Below, in pieces: positions 50,836-58,211 of a stretch of DNA of 62,972 nucleotides. Position numbers and translations under genes: made by a program. Source of the stretch: Anaerolineales bacterium. Its GTDB lineage: Bacteria; Chloroflexota; Anaerolineae; Anaerolineales; Villigracilaceae. Under the pieces are notes generated by a model. It was not told the DNA's origin. It was given only the letters and a program-made list of their open reading frames with translations, and did no database searches. The DNA lies in NCBI GenBank assembly GCA_016934715.1, contig JAFGSI010000036.1, positions 1 to 62,972 on the forward strand, in the 5' to 3' direction. Positions within the stretch are counted from its first letter, which is position 1, and each line of letters opens with the position of its first letter.

Positions 50836-51771
50836 ATGGGTAAAATTATCGCAGTAGACATCGGCGGCACCCAGATGCGGGGCGCCCTATTCAACCCGGA
50901 CAACACGGATCCCATCAAGCACAAACGCATCACCACCCATGACCCCAACGAGACGCCGTTCGAGCGCCTGGTGACTGTGATCAGATCTGTCTGGCCGGAC
51001 GAACCCGTGTCCGCCATCTCGGTCGCCGCGCCCGGCCCGCTCGACCCACAGGCGGGCATCATCCTCTCCACACCCAACATTCCCGGTTGGGAAAATTATC
51101 CGCTGGTCGAGAAACTGATCGCCCAATTCAACCTCCCCACCTATTTGGGCAACGACGCCAACCTGGCAGCCCTGGGGGAATGGCACTTCGGCGCCGGACG
51201 GGGGCATCACGACGTGCTCTATCTGACGGTCAGCACCGGGATCGGCGGCGGCGTGATCAGCAATGACCGGCTCCTGCTCGGAGCGCGCGGCCTGGCTGCC
51301 GAGCTCGGGCACATCACCGTCATGAGCAATGGCCCCCTGTGCTCCTGCGGTCAGCGCGGCCACCTGGAGGCGATCGCCTCTGGCCCATCCATCGCCCAGT
51401 ACGTTGCCGAACAACGGGCAGCCGGCCGTAAGTCCAGCCTCAAAGCCGGCAACCTGACCGCCCGCCAGGTCGCCGAGGCAGCCCAGCAGGGCGACGCCCT
51501 GGCAGGCGAGGCCTTCATCCGCGCGGGTGAATACCTCGGCCAGGCAATCGCTGATTTCCTGCACATGTTCGACCCATCGATCGTGATCCTCGGCGGGGGC
51601 GTTACGCAGAGCGGAAGGTTGTTCCTCGACACCATGAAAGATTCCGTTCGCCGCCATGTCATGGACCCGAATTTCCTGACCGGGTTGGTCTTCTCCACCG
51701 CCCAGCTGGGCGATAACGCCGGTCTGCTCGGCGCACTCGTCCAGGCGCAACTAAAACTGGAAGGCAAATGA
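50836..51771 (+). CDS. ROK-family sugar kinase (glucokinase-like)
   Basis: The ATG at 50836 gives 311 residues. The phosphate loop DIGGTQMRGAL opens the protein, and NDANLAALGEWHFGAG and STGIGGG are ROK hallmarks. The zinc motif CxCGxxGCxE reads CSCGQRGHLE, so its third Cys is His; zinc may still bind through Cys2-His2. The likely reaction is phosphorylation of glucose or N-acetylmannosamine-like sugar; it is not a DNA-binding ROK repressor, as no helix-turn-helix precedes the fold. Divergent from the glycolytic operon. Confidence 0.9.
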   Translation: MGKIIAVDIGGTQMRGALFNPDNTDPIKHKRITTHDPNETPFERLVTVIRSVWPDEPVSAISVAAPGPLDPQAGIILSTPNIPGWENYPLVEKLIAQFNLPTYLGNDANLAALGEWHFGAGRGHHDVLYLTVSTGIGGGVISNDRLLLGARGLAAELGHITVMSNGPLCSCGQRGHLEAIASGPSIAQYVAEQRAAGRKSSLKAGNLTARQVAEAAQQGDALAGEAFIRAGEYLGQAIADFLHMFDPSIVILGGGVTQSGRLFLDTMKDSVRRHVMDPNFLTGLVFSTAQLGDNAGLLGALVQAQLKLEGK

Positions 51772-51805
51772 CCAATCCCATTCGAAACAAGGAGATTATT
51801 ACCCC

Positions 51806-53125
51806 ATGGAACCCTTGAAACTTCCAGGACCGAAAGCCAGGGCGTTGATCAAGCGCGATTCATCCGTCATCTCGCCCTCCTACCCACGCGGGGTCCCGCT
51901 GGTGATGGACTACGGGAAAGGCTGCGAAATCTGGGACGTAGACGGCAATCGCTTCCTCGATTTCGCCGCCGGGATCGCCGTCAACTCGACCGGGCACAGC
52001 CACCCCAAGGTGGTCAAGGCCATTCAGGAGCAGGTTGAAAAATTCATCCATATTTCATCGGATTTCTACCACCAGAAGTGGATCGAGCTGGGCGAAAAAT
52101 TGGACGAGATCGCACCCTGTGCCGAGGCCGTCGTCTCGTTCATGACGAATTCGGGCACCGAAGCCGTTGAAACGGCCATCAAGCTGGCCCGCTTCCACAC
52201 CCAGTGCGCCAACTTCATCGGGTTCACCGGCGCCTTCCACGGGCGCACGATGGGGGCGGTCACCTTCACCGCCAGCAAACCAACCTACCATCGGGGTTTC
52301 TACCCGTTGATGAATGGCGTCGTGCACGCCCCGTTCCCCAATCCGTACCGACCGGTGCTCGAACGCAAACGCGGTGAAGATTATGGCGAGACAGTCGTCC
52401 GCTACATCGAGGAGGAGATCCTCGGCCACATCCTCCCGGGAGACGAAGTGGCCGGCATCCTGGTCGAGACCATCCAGGGCGAGGGCGGCTACCTGATCCC
52501 ACCGGAAGGGTTCTTTCCGGCCCTGCGCAGGTTGTGCGACCATTACGACATCCTGCTGATCGCCGACGAGGTCCAATCCGGAATGGGCCGCACCGGCAAG
52601 TGGTGGGCGATCGAACATTTCGGGGTCGAACCCGACATCATCACCGTGGCCAAGGGCGTCGCCTCCGGCATGCCGCTGGGAGTCTGCATGGCCCGCCGAT
52701 CGGTGATGACCTGGCCGCGCGGCGCCCACGGCAACACCTACGGCGGCAATCCCATCGCCTGCGCCGCTGCCCTGGCGACCATCGATCTGATCGAAAACGA
52801 GTACATGAAGAATGCCGAGGTGGTCGGCCAGTATACCAACGAGGCATTGCAGGAAATTGCCGCCCGCCACCCGAGCATCGGCGATGTGCGCGGCCTGGGA
52901 TTGATGATCGGCGTCGAATTCGTCAAGGATCGCCAGGGCAAGGAACCGGCTGAGGAACTGCGCGACCGGGTCGTCGACCTGGCCTTCGAGCGCGGCCTGA
53001 TCCTGCTTGGCTGCGGCAAGAGCGTCATCCGCTTCGCCCCACCACTGTGCATTACCAAGTCTGAGATCGACGACGGGCTCAAGGTTTTCGAAGAAGCCCT
53101 GCAGCTGGCCGAAAAAGAGAGCTAA
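51806..53125 (+). CDS. Class III aminotransferase (4-aminobutyrate/acetylornithine type)
   Basis: A 439-residue PLP enzyme. SGTEAVETAIKLAR and GAFHGRTMG bind the phosphate, LIADEVQSGMGRTG holds the cofactor Asp, and the PLP Lys is Lys283 in TVAKGVASG. GNTYGGNPIACAAALA closes the active site. The sequence fits GabT-like enzymes (4-aminobutyrate to succinate semialdehyde) more than ArgD, but motifs do not decide. No arginine-synthesis genes are near. AAGGAG lies upstream of the ATG. It follows the ROK kinase by 34 nt. Confidence 0.9.
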   Translation: MEPLKLPGPKARALIKRDSSVISPSYPRGVPLVMDYGKGCEIWDVDGNRFLDFAAGIAVNSTGHSHPKVVKAIQEQVEKFIHISSDFYHQKWIELGEKLDEIAPCAEAVVSFMTNSGTEAVETAIKLARFHTQCANFIGFTGAFHGRTMGAVTFTASKPTYHRGFYPLMNGVVHAPFPNPYRPVLERKRGEDYGETVVRYIEEEILGHILPGDEVAGILVETIQGEGGYLIPPEGFFPALRRLCDHYDILLIADEVQSGMGRTGKWWAIEHFGVEPDIITVAKGVASGMPLGVCMARRSVMTWPRGAHGNTYGGNPIACAAALATIDLIENEYMKNAEVVGQYTNEALQEIAARHPSIGDVRGLGLMIGVEFVKDRQGKEPAEELRDRVVDLAFERGLILLGCGKSVIRFAPPLCITKSEIDDGLKVFEEALQLAEKES

Positions 53126-53143
53126 AAAAAGCTGGATGCCGGG

Positions 53144-53174
53144 AGGCGGGCGCGGGAACATCCCGCGCCCGCCT
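53144..53174 (+). terminator. GC-rich terminator hairpin after the aminotransferase
   Basis: Positions 53144-53157 (AGGCGGGCGCGGGA) pair perfectly with 53161-53174 across a 3-nt loop, a 14-bp stem. No T run follows on the plus strand. An A run (53124-53130) precedes it, giving a T run if read from the other side. Confidence 0.6.
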
Positions 53175-53283
53175 GCGCGTTAATACAGTTCCTGCGAGCG
53201 TGTAACAGGATTCTTATGCGCACCCGACTCCGTCGTGATACAATCAACCCAGAATTCATCGCTCGAAGAACCATCGGATCACC

Positions 53284-54819
53284 ATGCTCCCTGATTTCCG
53301 CGTTCGCCAGCGCGATTACCTGCTCGAAATTGCCCGCCTGATCACCCAGGAGCTCGATCTGGATAAGCTCCTGGCGCGCATTCTGCGCGTCTCGACGGAA
53401 ATGCTCGCCGGCCAGGCCGGCATCATTGCCCTCAAGGAACAGAGCGGCTGGCAGGTCGGTGCCGCCCAGGGCATCCCGGCGGCATTCATGCGCTACCTGG
53501 AGCCTCTGCTCGCCGAGGAAAAAGCCGCCGAACTGAACATCGCCGAACTCAACCGGATGCTCAAGGAACTGACGTATACGGCCAGCATGGGCCTGTTGAA
53601 CGGCGTGGGCATCTCGCTCAGCGCCCGCGGGCAGGTGATCGGGGTCATCTTCGTCTTCCGCTCCTACCCGGACCTCTTCTCGGCCAATGACAAACTCCTG
53701 CTGCAAGCCTTCGCCGATCAGGCCGCCATTGCAGTCCAAAACGCCCAACTCTACGGGCAGGTCAGTTACGAGAAGCAGCGCCTGGACGCCCTGCTGGATT
53801 CGGCTGCCGACGGGATCCTGATCCTCAACGCCGACCACACCATCGAACGCTGCAACATCGCCTTCGAGAAACTGTACGGCCGGCCGCGCGAAGAGATTCA
53901 GGGCAACGCCCACGCCGAGGTCATCACCTGGACCCGGCGTCCCGAGGGCCTGACCCTTGAAGAGGCCGAATCGGGGGGCTGGCCGCTGACAACCAACGCC
54001 TACCTCTACGTGGAGGGCGACCTGGAGCGAGGCGAGCCGCCCGCCCTGCCTGTCGGGGTGACTTATGCCCCGCTGCTGACACCCGAAGGAGCGCTCAGCA
54101 ACATCTTCGTCACCGTGCGGGACATCACAAAATTCCGCACGGCGGAGGAGATCAAGAACACCTTTGTCTCGATCGTCAGCCACGAACTCAAGACCCCGGT
54201 CGCCCTGATCAAGGGCTATGTCAGCACCCTGCGGCGGGAGGATGCCAAGTGGGACAAGCAGGTCGTCCAGGACAGCCTGACGGTGATCGAGGAAGAAGCC
54301 GACCGCCTGACCGCCATGATCGAAGACCTGCTGGATGCCTCCCGCCTGCAGGCTGGCGGACTAACGCCCAAGCTGACCGACGTATCCCTGCCAGCCCTGG
54401 CCGGACGCCTGGCCGAACATTTCCAGACCCAGAGCCGGAAACACACCATCATCGTCGATTTTCCCGCCAAATTCCCCATCATCCTGGCCGACGAAGAACG
54501 GGTCGGGCAGGTGATTACCAACCTGCTCTCCAATGCGATCAAATACGCACCGGCTGGTGAGATCCGCATCAGCGGGCAAAGTCGCCCGGAACAGGTCATC
54601 GTTACGGTCAGCGACCAGGGTCCGGGCATCGATCCAGCCGACATCCCGCACATCTTCGACCGCTTCTATCGGGCCGATCAAGCGGTCCGCAGGACCAAGG
54701 GGGCCGGGCTCGGATTGTACCTGGCGAAGGCGATCGTCGAGGCTCATGGCGGGCGCATCTGGGTGAACCCCAAGCCGGGCGCCGGGGCCCGCATTTGCTT
54801 CTCGCTGCCGCGCCCCTAA
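53284..54819 (+). CDS. Soluble GAF-PAS sensor histidine kinase
   Basis: A 511-residue kinase without membrane segments. Residues ~20-160 are a GAF domain (DLDKLLARILRVSTEML), ~165-290 a PAS domain (LDALLDSAADGILILNADHT), then a HisKA helix with the phospho-acceptor His300 in VSHELKTPVALIKGY and a HATPase domain with NLLSNAIKYAP, VSDQGPGIDP and GAGLGLYLAKAIVEAHGG. It senses a cytoplasmic ligand or redox signal. There is no partner regulator next to it, though two single-domain receivers lie at 3418 and 36128. A TACAAT box (53239-53244) lies upstream. Confidence 0.92.
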   Translation: MLPDFRVRQRDYLLEIARLITQELDLDKLLARILRVSTEMLAGQAGIIALKEQSGWQVGAAQGIPAAFMRYLEPLLAEEKAAELNIAELNRMLKELTYTASMGLLNGVGISLSARGQVIGVIFVFRSYPDLFSANDKLLLQAFADQAAIAVQNAQLYGQVSYEKQRLDALLDSAADGILILNADHTIERCNIAFEKLYGRPREEIQGNAHAEVITWTRRPEGLTLEEAESGGWPLTTNAYLYVEGDLERGEPPALPVGVTYAPLLTPEGALSNIFVTVRDITKFRTAEEIKNTFVSIVSHELKTPVALIKGYVSTLRREDAKWDKQVVQDSLTVIEEEADRLTAMIEDLLDASRLQAGGLTPKLTDVSLPALAGRLAEHFQTQSRKHTIIVDFPAKFPIILADEERVGQVITNLLSNAIKYAPAGEIRISGQSRPEQVIVTVSDQGPGIDPADIPHIFDRFYRADQAVRRTKGAGLGLYLAKAIVEAHGGRIWVNPKPGAGARICFSLPRP

Positions 54820-54911
54820 TCTGAAAACTTGCAGTACAATAGGCCGGTTACCCGCAGCCCTTCAACCAGGACCGGATATCAGGAATCCATATGTAGAAAG
54901 CGAACATCTTC

Positions 54912-56282
54912 ATGCCACCTCAAAGAACCCAAATCACTTGCCCGCAATGCCGCCAGCCAGTCCCGGCCATCGTGGAGCAACTTTTCGATGTCACCTCCGA
55001 TCCGGGCGCCAAGCAGCGCCTGCTGGGCGGGGTTTCGAATTTCGCCGCCTGCCGCAATTGCGGATTCAATGGACCCCTGGCGACCCCGATTGTCTACCAT
55101 GATGCAGACAAAGAACTGCTGCTGACCTACTTCCCGGGTGAATTGAATATGCCGGTCACCGAACAGGAAAAACTGATCGGCCCAATGATCACCAAGGTGA
55201 CCAACAGCCTGCCGGCCGAAAAACGCAAGGGGTACCTGCTGCGGCCGCAGAATTTCCTGACCTACGACAGCCTGGTCGAACGGGTCCTCGGCGCCGACGG
55301 CATCACACCCGAGATGATCAAAGCGCAACAGCAGAAAGTCGGCCTGGTCGAACGCCTGATGGCAGCCGACACACCTGAGGTACGGGCCGAGATCATCAAG
55401 GCCGAAAGCGCCCTGCTCGACGAGGAATTCTTCGCCATCTTCAGCCGTCTGATGGAGAGCGCTGCTGCCAGCGGGCAAGAAAAGCTGACCCAGCAGATGG
55501 AGGCTATCCAGCAACAGCTCATGACCGAGACCGAATTCGGTCGCGCCCTTGGCGGACAGATCGCCGAAATGCAGGAAGCCGTCAAGACCCTGCAGGCTGT
55601 TGGGAAAGAACTGGATCGCGAGAAACTTCTCGAGATTATCATCGCCGCCCCCTCTGATGAACGGCTCAACGCCCTGGCCAGCCTGACCCGCCCGGGCCTG
55701 GATTATTCTTTCTTCCAGATGCTCTCCGAGCGCATCGAAGCAATGGATGGCGAAGAACGCCAGAAGCTGGAAACCCTGCGCGACAAGCTTCTCGAGACCA
55801 CCAACCGGATCGACAAACGAATAGAAGCAGAGTATCGCCAGGCCAGCCAGTTGCTCGAAACCATCCTCGCCGCTGAAGACACCGAGCAAGCCACCATGAC
55901 CCACCTGGGTGAGATCGACGAAGCTTTTATCCAGGTCCTCAACCAGGCCGACCAAGAGGCCAGCAAGAAGAATGACGAGGCCTTCAAGGGAAAGTTGCAG
56001 GCCATTGCCCGCGTGCTCCAGAGAGCGTCCGCGCCGCCTCCGGAATTGGCCCTGCTCGAAGAGTTGCTCGAAGCGAAAGACGATGCCGAACTGACCGCGC
56101 GCATGGCCGCACGCGCAGATGCGATCACGCCGGAATTCGCCTCCTTCGTCAGCAGCCTCCTGGCTCGCAACCAGGAACAGGCCGGCGAAGTGCCGGATGG
56201 CGAAAACGCCGAGGTGTTCAAACGTTTGGAGGCGGTCAATCGAGCTGTGCTGAAATTCTCGATGCAGAAGAACCTGGGATAA
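54912..56282 (+). CDS. CpXC-domain protein with long helical tail
   Basis: A 456-residue protein. The first ~100 residues hold CPQCRQ and ACRNCGFNG, the paired C-x2-C zinc knuckles of the CpXC domain, with FFPGEL-like TYFPGELN between. The remaining ~350 residues are charged helices (EKLTQQMEAIQQQL, RIDKRIEAEYRQASQLLETI) likely to form coiled coils. CpXC proteins are found near regulators and their role is unknown. The gene follows a sensor kinase by 92 nt with its own TACAAT box (54835-54840) and is ended by the hairpin at 56289. Confidence 0.82.
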   Translation: MPPQRTQITCPQCRQPVPAIVEQLFDVTSDPGAKQRLLGGVSNFAACRNCGFNGPLATPIVYHDADKELLLTYFPGELNMPVTEQEKLIGPMITKVTNSLPAEKRKGYLLRPQNFLTYDSLVERVLGADGITPEMIKAQQQKVGLVERLMAADTPEVRAEIIKAESALLDEEFFAIFSRLMESAAASGQEKLTQQMEAIQQQLMTETEFGRALGGQIAEMQEAVKTLQAVGKELDREKLLEIIIAAPSDERLNALASLTRPGLDYSFFQMLSERIEAMDGEERQKLETLRDKLLETTNRIDKRIEAEYRQASQLLETILAAEDTEQATMTHLGEIDEAFIQVLNQADQEASKKNDEAFKGKLQAIARVLQRASAPPPELALLEELLEAKDDAELTARMAARADAITPEFASFVSSLLARNQEQAGEVPDGENAEVFKRLEAVNRAVLKFSMQKNLG

Positions 56283-56288
56283 GCATTG

Positions 56289-56316
56289 CTCCCGCAGGTT
56301 GACCTGCGGGAGTTTT
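56289..56316 (+). terminator. Intrinsic terminator of the CpXC gene
   Basis: CTCCCGCAGG (56289-56298) pairs with CCTGCGGGAG (56303-56312) around TTGA and is followed by TTTTCT. It lies 7 nt past the stop codon. Confidence 0.85.
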
Positions 56317-56396
56317 CTACGGATCTTGATTGAAACGGCAAGGAAATGAACAGCAAACGAAGATCTGGGACCAGCGAATACCGCGGCCCCTGGATG

Positions 56397-57053
56397 TCAA
56401 TCGGCGGGCGGGTTATCCAGCCGGAGCCCGTGCCCGCGCACGGTGACAATGTAAGCATGGCTGGGATCGATGGCGGCGATCCGGTCGCGCAGGCGTCGTA
56501 ACAGGGCATCCAGCGCCTGGTCCGAGACGCCGGCCGACTGCTCGTCTCCCCAGGCTTCGGCGATCAACTGCTGGCGGTCGATGACCTGTCCCTGCTGATC
56601 GACCAGGGTCTGCAGTACACGGAATTGTAGCGCCGAGAGCGGCGGATCGATCTGCTGCTGACTGACCCACACCCGCCGGGCGCGCAGATCAAGGCGCAAG
56701 CGGCCAGGCCGAGCGTCCGATTCGGTCAGCGGCATGGTTGCATCGGAAGTCAGGAAGAGAAAAGACTGCGCCACGGCGATCTGGACCATGTCGCCATCCT
56801 GCAAAGTCACCTGCCCGGTCACGACGGTCCCATTGCAGTGCGTGCCGTTCTTGCTGCCCAGATCTTCCAGCACGATCCCGTTGGGGGAGGGCATCAAGCG
56901 GGCATGGAAGCGTGAAACCTGACGGTCCGAGACGACCACGTCACAGGTCGCCTCCCGCCCAATCATTAAAGGCTTGCTCAAGGTCCAGCGTTGACCCTTG
57001 AGGGGCCCGGTCTGCCCGATCAGGAGAGGATACTCTTCAGAATTGGTGTCCAT
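56397..57053 (-). CDS. FHA-domain winged-helix transcriptional regulator
   Basis: The ATG at 57053 follows GGAG and gives 218 residues. An N-terminal FHA domain has IGRE (Gly32-Arg33), VSRFHA (Ser47, His50) and SKNGT (Asn69), the residues that bind phosphothreonine. From ~125 a winged-helix DNA-binding domain of the OmpR type follows (LSALQFRVLQTLVDQQGQV, DALLRRLRDRI, VTVRGHGLRL). Order is FHA then DNA-binding, the reverse of actinobacterial EmbR. It is divergently arranged with a Ser/Thr kinase, so it is probably switched by phosphorylation. Its promoter lies under a palindrome at 57072-57092. Confidence 0.88.
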   Translation of the reverse strand: MDTNSEEYPLLIGQTGPLKGQRWTLSKPLMIGREATCDVVVSDRQVSRFHARLMPSPNGIVLEDLGSKNGTHCNGTVVTGQVTLQDGDMVQIAVAQSFLFLTSDATMPLTESDARPGRLRLDLRARRVWVSQQQIDPPLSALQFRVLQTLVDQQGQVIDRQQLIAEAWGDEQSAGVSDQALDALLRRLRDRIAAIDPSHAYIVTVRGHGLRLDNPPAD

Positions 57054-57071
57054 ACGCTCCGCCTGCCAAAT

Positions 57072-57092
57072 CTCTTGCATTATACAAGAGAA
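57072..57092. promoter_or_regulatory. Palindromic operator over the FHA-regulator promoter
   Basis: TCTCTTG (57072-57078) and CAAGAGA (57086-57092) form a perfect inverted repeat with a 7-nt centre. The centre (57080-57085) reads TATAAT on the minus strand, so a protein bound here would cover the -10 box of the FHA gene. The divergent kinase -10 box (57102-57107) is only 10 nt away. Confidence 0.55.
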
Positions 57093-57101
57093 AAGACGCG
57101 T

Positions 57102-57107
57102 ATAATA
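57102..57107 (+). promoter_or_regulatory. -10 box of the divergent Ser/Thr kinase gene
   Basis: A perfect TATAAT is found about 100 nt upstream of the kinase start at 57210. It is next to the palindrome at 57072-57092. The leader (57114-57209) shows no other clear element beyond AAGGATG at the ribosome-binding site. Confidence 0.5.
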
Positions 57108-57209
57108 TAGTAAATTGGTAAGATTAAGTCGCTCCGGTTGATCAACGCCGAATACCCGCCGGTTGTGACCAGATCGCCAACGAGATCGATCATAGAGTAA
57201 GGATGAAAT

Positions 57210-58211
57210 ATGCCTGCCGCGCTCAAAACCGGAGAGGTGCTGCGTGGGCGTTATCGCATCCGTGAACGCATCGGCCAAGGTGGCATGGGGAGCATCTACC
57301 TGGCCGACGACCTGCGGCTGGAAGGACGCCGCTGTGCGCTCAAGGAAGTCGAATACGACCGCGCTCTCCCCACCAAGATCCTGAAGGAAGCCCGCCACCA
57401 GTTCCTGCGCGAGGCCACGGTCCTGGCGCGCCTGGATCACCCCAATCTGCCCAAGGTCTCAGATTATTTCTCGATCGGTCAATGCGACTACCTGGTGATG
57501 GACTACATTCCCGGTAAGGACCTGCGCACGATGATGCTGGATGCCCGCCAGCGCAATACCTGCCTGGCCGAGGCAGACGTGCTCGGCTGGGCCAACCAGT
57601 TGGCCGACGCCCTGACCTACCTGCACAAACAGGACCCGCCCCTGGTGCACCGTGATATCAAACCATCCAACCTGAAGATCACCCCCAATGGTCTGCTCAA
57701 ACTGGTGGACTTCGGCCTGGTCAAGGCCCTGGCCCCCGATGAAATGACCGTGACCGTCATCCAGGGCCGCGGGACCGCCCTGTATACTCCACTCGAACAG
57801 TACGGCGGCGATGGCTTGCACACCGATGTGCGCAGCGATATCTATGCACTGGGAGCCACACTGTACCACTTGCTGACCAGCTCTCCTCCGGTGGATGCCC
57901 GCCAGCGCTTCCTGCGACCCGAGATGATGCCGTCGCCGCGCCGCCTCAACCCGGCGCTCAGCTCTCGCACCGAACGGGCGATCCTGTGGGCCATGGAATT
58001 GCATCCCGACCAAAGACCCGATTCAATAGAAAGCCTGCGCGAGGTGCTGATCGGAACGCGCGAACCTTTGCCGCGGATCACCCGGTTGACCCCGAGCCCA
58101 TACGCGCAGTCCGGCTGGCAGGTTCCCCCTATAGGCACCCCCGAGAGCGTCCTGCTCTGGAGTTCCGCCGGCCTGTTGGTCCTCAGTCTTGTCGCTTTAC
58201 TGATCCGCTGA
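57210..58211 (+). CDS. Tail-anchored Ser/Thr protein kinase
   Basis: A 333-residue Hanks-type kinase. IGQGGMGSIYLADD is the glycine loop, Lys45 (CALKEVE) binds ATP, VHRDIKPSN is the catalytic loop and LVDFGLVKAL the magnesium loop. A single membrane segment closes the protein (LLWSSAGLLVLSLVALL, near 314-332), so the kinase faces the cytoplasm with no sensor outside. It faces the FHA regulator gene, its probable substrate or partner. The end overlaps the converging GH3-like gene by 29 bp. Confidence 0.9.
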   Translation: MPAALKTGEVLRGRYRIRERIGQGGMGSIYLADDLRLEGRRCALKEVEYDRALPTKILKEARHQFLREATVLARLDHPNLPKVSDYFSIGQCDYLVMDYIPGKDLRTMMLDARQRNTCLAEADVLGWANQLADALTYLHKQDPPLVHRDIKPSNLKITPNGLLKLVDFGLVKALAPDEMTVTVIQGRGTALYTPLEQYGGDGLHTDVRSDIYALGATLYHLLTSSPPVDARQRFLRPEMMPSPRRLNPALSSRTERAILWAMELHPDQRPDSIESLREVLIGTREPLPRITRLTPSPYAQSGWQVPPIGTPESVLLWSSAGLLVLSLVALLIR

